A model generated the notes under the pieces. That model was not told the origin of the DNA, searched no databases, and was given only the letters and a program-made list of their open reading frames with translations. From positions 62,001 to 126,000 of the forward strand of contig QBMK01000003.1 of assembly GCA_003249035.1 (NCBI GenBank): a stretch of 64,000 bases of DNA. Direction: 5' to 3'. Source of the DNA: Pseudanabaena sp. (lineage in GTDB: Bacteria > Cyanobacteriota > Cyanobacteriia > Pseudanabaenales > Pseudanabaenaceae). Of this stretch, positions 44,533 through 54,783 are shown piece after piece (position 1 is the stretch's first letter; every line of letters begins with the position of its first letter). Position numbers and translations under genes: made by a program.

Positions 44533-44573
44533 AAATAAATAAAGGCGGCGCGAAGCGCCGCCTTTATTTATTG
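44533..44573. repeat. Perfect hairpin upstream of the coiled-coil and tldD genes
   Basis: CAAATAAATAAAGGCGGCGC, loop GAA, exact complement; in the divergent gap 44382-44726. Nothing else recognised in the gap. Confidence 0.6.
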
Positions 44574-44726
44574 CTATACAATGTATCTTCCTTATCAAAA
44601 AACAAGATCAAATATACTTACTTTTGTATGTCTTGCCGACAAACATTATTTATCCACTAAAATGATGTTTTTGTGCGACAATTTTTGTATAAAACGAATA
44701 AGAAGCTTTTCTTGTGGGCTTTACAT

Positions 44727-46115
44727 ATGAGCATATGGCTAGTTAAAGACCAGATTTCGGAATTAGTAAGAAAGCATAAATCTCAAGTAGATTTTTTTGC
44801 AATTCGGCTAGAGAGAGCGCAGGGTGCAGATATATTTTTACGCGGCAGTAAAGTTGAAACCCTAAGTACAGGTATTTCAATTGGTGGACAGGTGAGGGTC
44901 TGTCATCGTGGAGGATGGGGATTTGCCAGCTTTAACGATCTCCATAGTTTAGAAGTAAAGCTTAAAGAAGCAATCACGGCAGCAAAATGGGTTGGCAATG
45001 AAGAAACGGTGCTTGCCGAAGTCGAACCGGTGCAAGCGAAGGTGTCTTTGATTAAAGAAAATCAACAGCAGATTGAACTTATTGATAAAAAGAATTTGTG
45101 CGCACATTACACAGATATTTTGCGATCTGTTTCCGATCGCGTAGTTAGCACATCCGTTCGCTATGGAGACTGTACTCAACAAGTAGTTTTTGCCACATCA
45201 GAAGGAACAATGATCGAGCAGGAATGGGCTGATTGGGAGTTACGATGTTCGGCGATCGCAAGGGATGGAGAAACTATTCAAACTGGTCGCGAAACCTTCG
45301 GATCGAGACGTACTTACTCAGATTTACTAAATTTGGATCAGCAAGTAATTGGCGCGGCTCAGCGTGCAGTTAGTGCGTTAGATTTACCCACTGTGCAAGG
45401 TAATACTTATACAGTTGTAATCGACCCGATTTTGGCAGGACTGTTTGTGCATGAAGCTTTTGGTCATTTGTCAGAAGCGGATATGCTCTATGAAAATCCC
45501 GATATGCTGGAAACAATGAGCATTGGTAGAAGATTTGGATCGACGGATTTACAAATTTTTGATGGGGCTGCTGCTGCTGAGCATCGGGGTAGCTATCTCT
45601 ATGATGATGAAGGTGTGCCTGCGACGACAACCCAGTTAATCGAGGATGGCGTATTGGTTGGGAGATTACATTCGCGAGAGACCGCAGGGAAATTGGGCGA
45701 AAAAGTAACAGGCAATGCTCGATGTTTAGATTATCATTACCCGCCAATCGTAAGAATGACCAATACTTGGATTGGTCGTGGTAAAACTCCTGTTGCAGAT
45801 CTGTTTAATGACATTCCTGTTGGTGTTTATGCGAAGAACTGGCAGGGTGGAATGACTAATGGAGAAATGTTTACTTTTACCGCAGGAGAAGCATGGATGA
45901 TTCGTAATGGAAAAATTGCTGAGCCTGTTAAAGATGTAACTCTATCGGGGAATGCTTTTGAGGCTTTACAGGACATAGAGGCGATCGGCAATGACTTTGC
46001 GTGGGATGAGTCAGGTGGTTGTGGCAAAGGGGGACAAGGCGGATTGGCAGTAGGGTGTGGTTCGCCGAGCCTGAGAATTAAGAATGCGATCGTTGGAGGT
46101 GATGCTCATGGCTAA
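44727..46115 (+). CDS. tldD: TldD-type metallopeptidase
   Basis: 462 residues from the ATG at 44727 (MSIWLVKDQISELV); a GTG at 44673 would add 18 residues. Family parts: LRGSKVETLSTGISIGGQVR, the zinc motif HEAFGH (HExxxH) after LAGLFV, SEADMLYENP, YLYDDEGVPATTTQLIEDGV and ATAGKLG-like RETAGKLGEKV, and the third ligand Cys region GNARCLDYH. Pairs with PmbA/TldE (not in the window) to form a protease that processes small peptides, e.g. microcin or antitoxins. The stop overlaps the start of the histidine kinase. Confidence 0.9.
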   Translation: MSIWLVKDQISELVRKHKSQVDFFAIRLERAQGADIFLRGSKVETLSTGISIGGQVRVCHRGGWGFASFNDLHSLEVKLKEAITAAKWVGNEETVLAEVEPVQAKVSLIKENQQQIELIDKKNLCAHYTDILRSVSDRVVSTSVRYGDCTQQVVFATSEGTMIEQEWADWELRCSAIARDGETIQTGRETFGSRRTYSDLLNLDQQVIGAAQRAVSALDLPTVQGNTYTVVIDPILAGLFVHEAFGHLSEADMLYENPDMLETMSIGRRFGSTDLQIFDGAAAAEHRGSYLYDDEGVPATTTQLIEDGVLVGRLHSRETAGKLGEKVTGNARCLDYHYPPIVRMTNTWIGRGKTPVADLFNDIPVGVYAKNWQGGMTNGEMFTFTAGEAWMIRNGKIAEPVKDVTLSGNAFEALQDIEAIGNDFAWDESGGCGKGGQGGLAVGCGSPSLRIKNAIVGGDAHG

Positions 46116-47727
46116 AGTAAAGACAGAACTCAAAGAAGTTAACTTTCATTTAGTACAAACTATCGCTGATCAACAAATAAATGAAGATCGATTGAACTTG
46201 CAGCTCAATCGATTAAAGTTGCTGTATGAATTTATTTCAGCTCTGAATGCGGCTCAAACAGTAAACGAAATTTATAAAATCGCTTTAAATGGAATCTGCT
46301 CTGCTCTTAGAATTTCGCGTGCTGCTGTAATCATTACAGATTCATGTAAAGGTATAAAATATCAAGAATCTCTAGGAATTAGTCAAGCCTACAAACAATC
46401 TATTGAAGCTTTTTTTGAAGAGCCGTCTCATCAACAAATACTGTTAAAGTCTCATGATTTTCCACACTCTGCAATACTTCCTAGTGATCGCATTTTGCAG
46501 AGTGTATTCCTTGCTGAGAGTATTGGAGCCCTGTCAGTATTTCCACTAGAGTATGAGCGCCGACATTTGGGAGATATTGTCGCGTATTTTGATATGCCAA
46601 GACAATTTACCGAAGAAGAAGTTCAGTTAACACAGACAATTGTTACTTATATTGCGATCGCTTTAACCCGTAAACTGGCTGAACAAGCTCTCCAAACCAG
46701 TCAACAGTTTATTCAACGGATTGCCGATACTACTCCAAGTATTCTCTATATTTACGATATCGAAGAACATCGTAATGTTTACTGCAATCAGGCTATTACG
46801 CATCTTTTAGGATATACTCCATCAGAGCTTCATGGAATGGGTGACTTACTTCTGCAAACAGTTATTCATCCAGATGATTTCCAAAAAGTAATAGATCATT
46901 ACGAACTTATTCGCAACAAAGAACCTAAAATAAGTTCTGAAAGTTTATTTGTCATTGAATATCGTATGAAAGATATTCATGGAAAATGGAAATGGTTTTA
47001 CAGTCAAGAAACTATTTTTTCCTATAACTCTGATGCAAAAGTTAAGCAAACAATTGGTGTAGCCTCTGATATCACAAAGTTAAAAGAAGTCGAAACAAGC
47101 CTTCAATCATCTCTTGCGGAGAAGGAGGCGCTATTAAGAGAAGCCCATCACAGTGTAAAGAACAATCTTGGGGTAGTTGATAGTTTGCTATCGATGCAAG
47201 CTCGTTATATAGATGATGAGGAAGCTCTGAGAGCAATTTTCGATTGCCAGAGGCGCATTCATGCAATGTCACTTATTCATGAGCAGCTATATCAATCTCA
47301 AAATATAGACAAAGTTGATTTCTGTGAGTATCTAACGCGTCTAGTCGGCAATCTCTATAGTTCCACAAGTCTCAATGCTAATCAGATTGAATTAAAGTTA
47401 GATATTAAGCCAACGCAGTTGGATATTGATATGGCAATTTCTCTAGGGTTAATCGTAAACGAGTTATTAACAAATGCCTTTAAATATGCGTTTCCAAATG
47501 ATAACAGGGGGGTAATCGAGGTAGTTTCATATAAATCGGCAGATGACAGAGATTTACATTTAATCATTCGTGATAATGGAATTGGCATTCCTGAGAATGT
47601 GGACTTTAATGGAACATCTTCGCTAGGTTTGAGATTAGTGCGGATTTTGACCCAGCAACTAAGAGCTAGTTTAAATTTATCTTGTACAGACGGCACATGT
47701 TTTCATTTGACTTTGCATACAAAATAA
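46108..47727 (+). CDS. GAF-PAS sensor histidine kinase (HisKA_2 type)
   Basis: 539 residues from the ATG at 46108, 8 nt after GGAGG; it overlaps the tldD stop by 8 bp, so translation is probably coupled. N-terminal GAF domain (ICSALRISRAAVIITDSCKG, LTQTIVTYIAIALTRKLAEQ), PAS domain (TTPSILYIYDIEEHRNVYCN, VIHPDDFQKVIDHYELIRNK), then HisKA_2 with the phospho-His in LLREAHHSVKNNLGVVDSLL and an intact ATPase domain (NELLTNAFKYAFP, IRDNGIGIPENVDF, SSLGLRLVRILTQQL). Cytosolic. The signal and partner regulator are unknown. Confidence 0.9.
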   Translation: MAKVKTELKEVNFHLVQTIADQQINEDRLNLQLNRLKLLYEFISALNAAQTVNEIYKIALNGICSALRISRAAVIITDSCKGIKYQESLGISQAYKQSIEAFFEEPSHQQILLKSHDFPHSAILPSDRILQSVFLAESIGALSVFPLEYERRHLGDIVAYFDMPRQFTEEEVQLTQTIVTYIAIALTRKLAEQALQTSQQFIQRIADTTPSILYIYDIEEHRNVYCNQAITHLLGYTPSELHGMGDLLLQTVIHPDDFQKVIDHYELIRNKEPKISSESLFVIEYRMKDIHGKWKWFYSQETIFSYNSDAKVKQTIGVASDITKLKEVETSLQSSLAEKEALLREAHHSVKNNLGVVDSLLSMQARYIDDEEALRAIFDCQRRIHAMSLIHEQLYQSQNIDKVDFCEYLTRLVGNLYSSTSLNANQIELKLDIKPTQLDIDMAISLGLIVNELLTNAFKYAFPNDNRGVIEVVSYKSADDRDLHLIIRDNGIGIPENVDFNGTSSLGLRLVRILTQQLRASLNLSCTDGTCFHLTLHTK

Positions 47728-47803
47728 ATGAGAAGTGACTCGCGGGTGCAAGAGAATAAACAAAAAATTAAGCGATCGCTATTAGACTAAATCCAAGACT
47801 TAA

Positions 47804-48931
47804 CTATAAAAATCGTTTCAGAACCTCTACAGTTGCTTGTCCTGTTTTTGCCCAACTAAATTGAGTAGCCCTTTGTAAACCAAGTTGTGAAAGATGCGAT
47901 CGTAGTCCTGTGTCATTTGCGATTGCCTGCATTGCATCGGTAATTTCTGCAACTTTGTAAGGATCGATTAAAATCGCAGCATCACCAGCGACTTCTGGTA
48001 AGGATGATAAGTTAGAGGTAATTACAGGTGTCCCGCAAGCCATTGCTTCAATTACAGGTAACCCAAACCCCTCCCACAATGAGGGAAATACCAAAGCGAT
48101 CGCCCTACTAATTATTTTCGGCAAATCATCGTAAGGCACATAATCCAAAAATTTAACGCGATCAGTAATACCTAACTCTTGGACTTGTTTTTTTAAAGAT
48201 GGTGTATAGCGATCATCACTAGGTCCCGATAGCCAAAGTTGATATTCACGATTTGGGTTTAAATTGGCAAAGGCAGAAATTACGCGGCTAATGTTTTTGT
48301 AAGGGTCATGTCTGCCAATGTATAGAAAATAGGGATATAGCGAATGATTAGGCGATTTATAATTAAGTTCTTTTTCTGGTTGAAAATGCTGAGAATCATA
48401 CCCTAATAAAATCGGTAAGATTTTATTAGCTGAAATATTGCAAAAATGAATAACATCATCGGCAGTAGACTGGGAGTTACAAATAATATATTCTGCTTGC
48501 TTTAGTACTTGGGGCACATAGTAGCGATGGTAAGGAGTAAGCGGAGAAAAATGATTAGGAAATCTTAAAGGGATAAAGTCATGAACCATTACTACACTTC
48601 GACATTGTGACCATAATGGTGATTCTGGTATTGGTGAAAATAACAGTTGGGACTTGATCTGCTGATAAATTTTAGGCAGTTGAAACTGTGTCCAAACTAA
48701 GCGATTAAAATGTCCCTTTGTCCCATGAGCAGGAGTGAATTTATTGGAGATGGGGTAACAGTCAAAGTTAGGATATGTTTCGGAGCTTAACAAGATGGGA
48801 TTAATATCTTTTAAATAAGGAAAAATATTTTTTGTGTAGTTGCTTATACCCGTTGATTTTGTCAATAAGTTTGACAAGTTAACTACTACCTGATTTCTAT
48901 GCTGATATTGGTGATTTTTTCTGTTATCCAT
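47804..48931 (-). CDS. Glycosyltransferase family 4 (1)
   Basis: 375 residues from the ATG at 48931 ([20 protein letters not shown]), whose first base is the last of the upstream TGA stop, i.e. coupled translation. GT-B fold: acceptor-side [17 protein letters not shown], and donor-side [60 protein letters not shown] (EX7E motif) and [17 protein letters not shown]. Transfers a sugar from a nucleotide donor; specificity unknown. Last gene of the minus-strand polysaccharide cluster. Confidence 0.9.
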   Translation of the reverse strand: MDNRKNHQYQHRNQVVVNLSNLLTKSTGISNYTKNIFPYLKDINPILLSSETYPNFDCYPISNKFTPAHGTKGHFNRLVWTQFQLPKIYQQIKSQLLFSPIPESPLWSQCRSVVMVHDFIPLRFPNHFSPLTPYHRYYVPQVLKQAEYIICNSQSTADDVIHFCNISANKILPILLGYDSQHFQPEKELNYKSPNHSLYPYFLYIGRHDPYKNISRVISAFANLNPNREYQLWLSGPSDDRYTPSLKKQVQELGITDRVKFLDYVPYDDLPKIISRAIALVFPSLWEGFGLPVIEAMACGTPVITSNLSSLPEVAGDAAILIDPYKVAEITDAMQAIANDTGLRSHLSQLGLQRATQFSWAKTGQATVEVLKRFL

Positions 48932-50091
48932 CACGAGATGCTTTTATATGCTTCTAATGTTTTCTTTGCTGTATTTTCCCAAGAAAATAAGCTAGCTCTA
49001 GTTTTGCCTTTATTAATTAAGTCTTGCCGCAATTTGCGATCGCTAATTACAGTCAATATAGCCTCAGCAATTTGTATAAAGTCATTGGGATCAATCAATA
49101 TAGCCGCATCTCCTGCTACTTCTGGTATTGATGAAGTATTAGAAGCAACTACTGGCGCACCCAAGGTCATTGCTTCGAGTACAGGCAACCCAAATCCTTC
49201 ATAGTGGGATGGATAAACGAATACATCTGCTCTTGAGTAAAATAGAGCAACTAGCTCATCTGATAAGTAGTCAAGGTGATGGATATCATTTTGCCAAGGA
49301 GAACTTTTTATTGCGTCAAAAATCGGTGTATATTTCCACCCTTTTCTACCGATTAATACTAATTGGTGATCAATTTTATGTTTTTGTTTTAGCCAGTTAA
49401 AAGCTTGAATAATTGAGTTAATATTCTTTCTTGGTTCTATGGTACTGACAAAGAGGAGATAAGGTTTAGAAAAATCAAAATTAGTCTTTTTAATTTCTTG
49501 ATCTAAATCCAGATTACTCAAAAATTGAGAATTATAGCGACTGGCTAATGGAGTAACAAAAATCTTCTCGGCGGGAAAATGTAAATAGTTAACAATGTCT
49601 TGTTTTGAACTTTCTGAAATAGTAATTATGGCATCTGTCCATTTTAAACATTTAGTTAGTCTATTTGTATATTGTTGTACTACAGAATCGACATATTCTG
49701 GATGTCTGATAAAACTCAAGTCATAGATACTAATAACTTTTTGAATATTTTGATAGGGATATACTGTGTAATTAGTACCATGAAATATATTAGTCTCTCC
49801 CAAAGTAGACTCTATATAGCTGGGAAAAAGTTTAGGTAGATAATCTATAAAGAAGTTAGTAGCTCGAACGGGTAATGGTATTTGATAGAGTTTCTTATAA
49901 TGTTTGAGAGTATCTGGAAAATCAATATTCCCTTTGAGCCAGTTTTTTAATCCTGGCTGATAAGCTAGACCTAAATCAAATGATTCTGAACTCTCTAACC
50001 GAGATAAGGCTTCAATGAGATTAAAAACATACAAGCCAACACCACTGGGTGTAGCATCAATGGGGGTAACGTCAACTGTAATTTTAAGCAT
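48931..50091 (-). CDS. Glycosyltransferase family 4 (2)
   Basis: 386 residues. MLKITVDVTPIDATPSGVGL (DxTP..SGVG start typical of these GT4 enzymes), ETNIFHGTNYTVYPYQNIQK, YLLFVSTIEPRKNINSIIQA, YPSHYEGFGLPVLEAMTLGA (EX7E) and [20 protein letters not shown]. Close in layout to the neighbouring GT4 genes at 53629 and 47804, from which it may derive by duplication. 8 bp after gmd in transcription order; overlaps the next gene by 1 bp. Cytosolic or peripheral membrane. Confidence 0.9.
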   Translation of the reverse strand: MLKITVDVTPIDATPSGVGLYVFNLIEALSRLESSESFDLGLAYQPGLKNWLKGNIDFPDTLKHYKKLYQIPLPVRATNFFIDYLPKLFPSYIESTLGETNIFHGTNYTVYPYQNIQKVISIYDLSFIRHPEYVDSVVQQYTNRLTKCLKWTDAIITISESSKQDIVNYLHFPAEKIFVTPLASRYNSQFLSNLDLDQEIKKTNFDFSKPYLLFVSTIEPRKNINSIIQAFNWLKQKHKIDHQLVLIGRKGWKYTPIFDAIKSSPWQNDIHHLDYLSDELVALFYSRADVFVYPSHYEGFGLPVLEAMTLGAPVVASNTSSIPEVAGDAAILIDPNDFIQIAEAILTVISDRKLRQDLINKGKTRASLFSWENTAKKTLEAYKSIS

Positions 50092-50099
50092 TAGTAAAA

Positions 50100-51074
50100 T
50101 TACAACTCATTCTCAGTCAAATCCTTGAGATCATGCTCAACCATGACTTCAATTAAATCCTCAAAAGTATATTTCGGAGTCCAACCAATCTTGTTTTTAA
50201 TCTTGTCAATACTTCCTACTAGCTGGACAGTCTCATCAGGTCGATAAAAAGCGTTATTCACTGACACGTAATCTTGGTAGTTAAGTCCTACACATTTAAA
50301 GGCGTGATCCACCAATTCTCTGACTGAATGTGTCTCTCCACTGCCAATAATATAATCGTCTGCCTCTGCTTGCTGCATGATCAACCACATTGCTTCAACA
50401 GCATCTTTGGCATAGCACCAATCACGGCGAGCATCTAAATTTCCTAACTTTAACTCTTTAGACAAACCGAGCTTAATCATGGCTGCACCACGAGTGATCT
50501 TCCGAAAGACAAACTCTGCTCCACGACGGGGTGATTCATGGGTATAAGTGATGCCACAACAAGCATAGAGATTGTAGTATTGACGATAATTGCTGTTTAA
50601 CCAATGAGCATAGGCTTTGGCAGTACCATAGGGGTTACGCGGACGAAAAGCGGTTTCTTCGGTTTGTGGTGATTCGGATGGTTGACCAAAAACCTCGCTG
50701 CTAGAAGCTTGATAAAACTTTGCCTCAGGCTTGATACGGCGAATTGCCTCTAGGATGCGAGACACGCCGATCGCTGTATATTCTGCCGTTAAAGACGGCT
50801 GTGTCCATGACAGGGGTACGTAGCTCTGAGAAGCAAGGTTATAGATTTCATCTGGTTCTGACTGGGCGATCGCATCCATGAGAGATGACTGATCTAACAA
50901 ATCACCAGAAATAATATGGATATCGTCAGCAAAGTGATTAATCCTGACTAAGTTACTCGTACTTGATCGGCGCACTAGACCATACACTTGATAGCCCTTT
51001 TCCATCAATAGTTCTGCAAGATACGAGCCATCTTGTCCAGTCAGTCCAGTTATAAGTGCTTTTTTTACAGTCAT
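50100..51074 (-). CDS. gmd: GDP-mannose 4,6-dehydratase
   Basis: 324 residues, typical length of about 325-345 for short forms. NAD(P)-binding MTVKKALITGLTGQDGSYLA, RRSSTSNLVRINHF, NLASQSYVPLSWTQPSLTAE, active site YQASSSEVFGQ and the YxxxK NPYGTAKAYAHW, HESPRRGAEFVFRKITRGAA, GNLDARRDWCYAKDAVEAMW. Converts GDP-mannose to GDP-4-keto-6-deoxymannose, precursor of GDP-fucose or GDP-rhamnose for surface glycans. IS66 sits 42 bp upstream of its start, so its expression may depend on an IS-borne promoter. Confidence 0.93.
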   Translation of the reverse strand: MTVKKALITGLTGQDGSYLAELLMEKGYQVYGLVRRSSTSNLVRINHFADDIHIISGDLLDQSSLMDAIAQSEPDEIYNLASQSYVPLSWTQPSLTAEYTAIGVSRILEAIRRIKPEAKFYQASSSEVFGQPSESPQTEETAFRPRNPYGTAKAYAHWLNSNYRQYYNLYACCGITYTHESPRRGAEFVFRKITRGAAMIKLGLSKELKLGNLDARRDWCYAKDAVEAMWLIMQQAEADDYIIGSGETHSVRELVDHAFKCVGLNYQDYVSVNNAFYRPDETVQLVGSIDKIKNKIGWTPKYTFEDLIEVMVEHDLKDLTENEL

Positions 51075-51115
51075 ATTTAGGTATTGATGGCTTAGTGTAA
51101 TATCAAACTATTCTA

Positions 51116-52672
51116 GTAGCAGTTCAGAGGGATTCAGGGGATAAAAGAGAGGGTGGAATACGACCAGAACGAGCAGCAGAGAAAGACTCAGCTAAAAAAT
51201 CAAGAATATTACGTTCTTGTAGACTTAGTGAAGATACGACCGTGAGTAAACGGGAAACAAACAAACTCCCAGCAGCAGAATCTGAACCAAAACTGGTGCG
51301 CCGCCAAATCACAGCAGGGCGAATGGCTCTTTCAGCCGCATTATTAGTCGGCTCTCCTCCCTCTTGACGCACAAACAACCACAAAGCAACTTCAATCTTC
51401 AGCAAATTACGGCATGTCCGCACAGTTTTAGCCAACGGTGTTTTTTCTTTCGCGCCGATTTGAATTTCCGCAGCTTCCCGCAGAATACTCAAAACTTTAG
51501 TCTTGATCGGGGCAATCGATTGCGCCAAACCTGTGCGTGTGATTTGGTCATTCCAGAATTTATACCAAAGATTAAAAACCTGCTTTTCCTGTTCTAGCAA
51601 GGATGCACCAATTTCAGCCGAGACTCCAACTCGTTCCGAGATTTGAATAAAGTCTCGTTTGAGATGTGCCCAGCATAGTTGCCTGAGTTGCACATCTACC
51701 CAGTTATAAGCAGGACATCGGTCACTAGTGATAAATCCAGCAAAAGTTTCTCCCAAGACTGTTTGAGCCGCAGTAGTTGCTCGACTTAATATCATCTGAA
51801 AGCAAATTATCAATGGCGTTACCGCTACCCACAGCCATCCACTGGTTTTGGTTGCATTTTGACCATCTCCATTACCCTGTTTGAATCCAGTCTCATCGAC
51901 TCCTACTATCGGTTGTTGCTGGATGTAGCTGATTGCTTCATCCACTGCATTACTAACGGCTTCACTCACTTCGCTCCTCAGCCGATTGATTGTACCGAGT
52001 GACATCTCAATTCCAAATACTGCCTCCATGATTTTCTGGATTTGGCGGTAGGATTGTCGATACTGACTACTAAACAGTCCCACATGTCCTACTACTTTGC
52101 TGCCATATCCACCCCTACTAATTATTCTTACCATTTCTGGGGCTTGGGTTTCTTTGCCACAGCAACTACAGGTAATTGCATAAAAACGATGTTCGAGCAC
52201 GATTGGTTGTACTGCTGGAATTTCTACTACTTGATGCCGATATACTTCCCCTTTGCTGCTAACATTTAATTCGGTTCCACATTTACTACATTGCTCTGGA
52301 TAATGCTCAATTACTTCTTCACACATTTCTAGTGGATACAGTTTTCGTTCGTATCCTTCATGTGCTATTTGCCCACCTCGCTTATTTCCGCTTGGTTCCT
52401 TTCGATTAGGCTTAAACTCTAGTGGATTTTTTGATGGCGGTTGTGATGAATTCGCTGATGTTCTGGCTAGTTGTTCTTTCAGTAACTCATTTTCAGTTCG
52501 CAGTTCTATCATTGCCTGCTCAACCTTATCCATCCGCCTCACTAATTCTTCAATTAGCTTGATGACGCTTGTTGGCACCTGTGCCCACTCTTCTGGGCTA
52601 ATTGCTGACATTAATTCTGGAACTGTCTTTCCCATGCGTCCTACCTTAACATCTGCTTTCTGTTTTTGCTAC
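51116..52672 (-). mobile_element. IS66-family (ISBst12-like, single-ORF) insertion sequence
   Basis: 1557 bp bounded by short inverted repeats beginning GTAGCA (GTAGCAGTTCAGAG at the left, GTAGCAAAAACAGA at the right, both read inward). It carries only the TnpC gene, as in the ISBst12 subgroup. The 8-bp sequences at the two edges do not match (left ends ACTATTCTA, right CCCCATGA), so a simple insertion is not preserved; it cuts the ISAzo13 remnant on its right. Confidence 0.8.
51124..52635 (-). CDS. IS66-family transposase TnpC
   Basis: 503 residues, complete. N-terminal helical segment (LIEELVRRMDKVEQAMIELR), a Ser/Pro/Asn linker (SANSSQPPSKNPLEFKPNRK), the zf-IS66 zinc finger (EQCSKCGTELNV and ITCSCCGKETQ), and the DDE catalytic domain (YRQIQKIMEAVFGIEMSLGT, VGVDETGFKQG, FITSDRCPAYNWV, LRQLCWAHLKRDFIQIS, EPTNNAAERAIRPAVIWRR). 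No frameshift: it may be active. Its last 55 codons also exist as a detached fragment at 57068-57236. Confidence 0.93.
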   Translation of the reverse strand: MGKTVPELMSAISPEEWAQVPTSVIKLIEELVRRMDKVEQAMIELRTENELLKEQLARTSANSSQPPSKNPLEFKPNRKEPSGNKRGGQIAHEGYERKLYPLEMCEEVIEHYPEQCSKCGTELNVSSKGEVYRHQVVEIPAVQPIVLEHRFYAITCSCCGKETQAPEMVRIISRGGYGSKVVGHVGLFSSQYRQSYRQIQKIMEAVFGIEMSLGTINRLRSEVSEAVSNAVDEAISYIQQQPIVGVDETGFKQGNGDGQNATKTSGWLWVAVTPLIICFQMILSRATTAAQTVLGETFAGFITSDRCPAYNWVDVQLRQLCWAHLKRDFIQISERVGVSAEIGASLLEQEKQVFNLWYKFWNDQITRTGLAQSIAPIKTKVLSILREAAEIQIGAKEKTPLAKTVRTCRNLLKIEVALWLFVRQEGGEPTNNAAERAIRPAVIWRRTSFGSDSAAGSLFVSRLLTVVSSLSLQERNILDFLAESFSAARSGRIPPSLLSPESL

Positions 52673-53530
52673 CCCCATGAACTTCTACTTTTTTTTGTGT
52701 CTATACTCATAATTGGATTACCTGTATCCTTATACTCTTGCTTAAGGTCGTTGATATTTTCAAACTCCTCGTAACGATTTGCTGTTTCTCCTGTCGCCAA
52801 TTGCTTTTTTGCTTTGCGTTTTACATAATTATGCCTATCTAGTAGTTGCCTGACAATGGGCATACTTATCTCTATTCCCAGTTGTTTTAATCCTGCAACT
52901 ATTTGGGCTTGGTTTAAGTATATCCATTTTATCTCTGCTTGCATTGGCTCTCCTGCTGCGTGTTCTTGCACCACTCGCTGAAATGCTTGATCTAGTTCTG
53001 GTATTTTCTTAAAGCAACTTTTCCTCCCACCACCTCTGACTCGAATAGCTTTTTCATTAAACTTTTCTGGGACTGTATTTTCTATTTCGTTTTTCCATTC
53101 TCTAATTGTATCCCACATTTCGCACTTCTTAATATTTATTCAAGATTTTTTACTGATAAAATAACTGTGATCCTTTATCTACAAGCGTTATGGCAATATG
53201 TAGGAAAACTAAGCTATGTAAAGGATTGTATTCAAATTTCTCAATAGAGGTTAACAATTGAAAATATTTTTCGGATTAGAGTCCTAGAATGACAAATTTT
53301 CGCAAAAAGACTTTTGCCTATGTTAAGAAGTTTGCAAGTATGTTAAGAAGTGCGGAATGTCGGTTGTATTTCGATGACACCCAAATAGCTCTGATATGTA
53401 CTTTATACCTCCATGTCCTAACTTTTTTGCTTCAATAGCTAATACCTGCGTTAATCTTTCTCGCGCAGTGAATCGTAAAATTTCAACATCTCTGTCTCAA
53501 GTTCTTCGCTGTAATAACCCAAAATTATTC
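52673..53530 (-). pseudogene. ISAzo13-family transposase remnant
   Basis: Minus-strand pieces in the order of an ISAzo13 transposase. N-terminal part (53361-53530): EELETEMLKFYDSL, a frame shift, ERLTQVLAIEAKKLGHGGIK, YISELFGCHRNTT. Then a 246-bp inverted-repeat element. Then 52673-53118: IREWKNEIENTVPEKFNEKA, IRVRGGGRKSCFKKI, GNPIMSIDTKK. The C-terminal half is missing where IS66 begins. Dead by frameshift, insertion and truncation. Confidence 0.75.
53115..53360. mobile_element. 246-bp inverted-repeat miniature element inside the ISAzo13 remnant
   Basis: Ends ACATTTCGCACTTCTTAATA and TATGTTAAGAAGTGCGGAAT+GT are inverted repeats over about 20 bp with few mismatches. AT-rich, no ORF with a ribosome-binding site. 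TATGTTAAGAAGT also occurs once more just inside the right end (near 53319). It splits the ISAzo13 coding region exactly between two conserved blocks. Confidence 0.65.
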
Positions 53531-53628
53531 CTTTTCTCTCTTTATCTGAGCTTATCCTAATTTGCACAAGTTATTTATTTATTATTCCTTATTATGTTGA
53601 ATTGAAATTAACTTACTTGTATTTAGAA

Positions 53629-54783
53629 TCACTTGACTGAAAGTAAATGAAGTCGTTTATCAAGTTTTAGAATATCTGTATACAATTGCAACAATTGTTT
53701 GACTGTTTTAGACCAAGAGAATATTTTTGAGCGTTTTTGACTACACACTTTCAATTGATCGCGTAATGCACTGTCTGTCAATAGTTCAAAAGCCTGCAAA
53801 ATTCCAGTTTCATTAATTGGATCTACATATAAAACTGCATCTCCACCAACTTCAGGCAAGCTAGTAGTGTTGGAAGTGATGACTGCTACGCCAAGGCTCA
53901 TAGCCTCTAGAACTGGCAATCCAAAGCCCTCATAAATTGATGGATATACAAATGCCCAACAATTTTTGTATAACCATCTGAGTTTATAGTCATCAACGTA
54001 TCCTGTTTTGTGAATGTATTCACTTAGTCCAAGCTTAGCAATAAATTCATCAATATCATCTTCTAACCATCCTTGTCCTCCTGTTAATACTAAAGGCTTA
54101 GGATCAGGTCGATTACTAACATATTGCCTGTAAGCTATTAAGGTTTGCCGTACGTTTTTTCTTGGTTCTAAAGTACATACAGACAACCAAAAATCATGAG
54201 GTTTTAAGCCTTGCACTGGTCTTTCTTCACCCACTTCTTCAAAACGACTACCTAAGTGAATTGTACGAGTTCTTTCTTCAGGAAAATGAGGAAATGTTTG
54301 AAGGAATCGTATCCTCGAATATTCAGAAATAGCCATAATAAAGTCAGCTTGTATTGCAGCATCAAAAACACCGTTGAAACATTGCCAGCGATTTTCTTCG
54401 GATGTGAATTCTGGGTAATCCAAAAAGCTCATATCATACAACGTGTAGACAACACGAGCATTAATTAAATGAGGACAAGAAAAGTTGTTAGAGTGAATAA
54501 TATCTGGCTTCCCTAATCGGTCTTCATTAACAGGCATAGCAGTCCACAAATCCAAAGACTCCTGATGAGATAATTCATCTAGCTTGTGGATGAAATTGGC
54601 TTTTTCGATTCGTCGTGTGTTTTTGCCGTGTTCTGGATCCCAAAATCGATTACCAAATGCTGAGTACAGTAGATAATCATTCTCACTATCACAAAGTGCT
54701 AGTTGCTGAATTATACTATCAGCTAAATAGCCACAACCTGCTTTACTTCTTCCTGTCTGGCTAATATCAAAACCAACCTTCAT
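53629..54783 (-). CDS. Glycosyltransferase family 4 (3)
   Basis: 384 residues from the ATG at 54783 (MKVGFDISQTGRSKAGCGYL), overlapping the upstream GT2 stop by 4 bp (ATGA). VVYTLYDMSFLDYPEFTSEE, HDFWLSVCTLEPRKNVRQTL, YVDDYKLRWLYKNCWAFVYP, SIYEGFGLPVLEAMSLGVAV (EX7E) and LPEVGGDAVLYVDP. A retaining GT4 like its neighbours. Last functional gene before the IS region; downstream DNA 53531-53628 holds nothing I recognise. Confidence 0.9.
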   Translation of the reverse strand: MKVGFDISQTGRSKAGCGYLADSIIQQLALCDSENDYLLYSAFGNRFWDPEHGKNTRRIEKANFIHKLDELSHQESLDLWTAMPVNEDRLGKPDIIHSNNFSCPHLINARVVYTLYDMSFLDYPEFTSEENRWQCFNGVFDAAIQADFIMAISEYSRIRFLQTFPHFPEERTRTIHLGSRFEEVGEERPVQGLKPHDFWLSVCTLEPRKNVRQTLIAYRQYVSNRPDPKPLVLTGGQGWLEDDIDEFIAKLGLSEYIHKTGYVDDYKLRWLYKNCWAFVYPSIYEGFGLPVLEAMSLGVAVITSNTTSLPEVGGDAVLYVDPINETGILQAFELLTDSALRDQLKVCSQKRSKIFSWSKTVKQLLQLYTDILKLDKRLHLLSVK

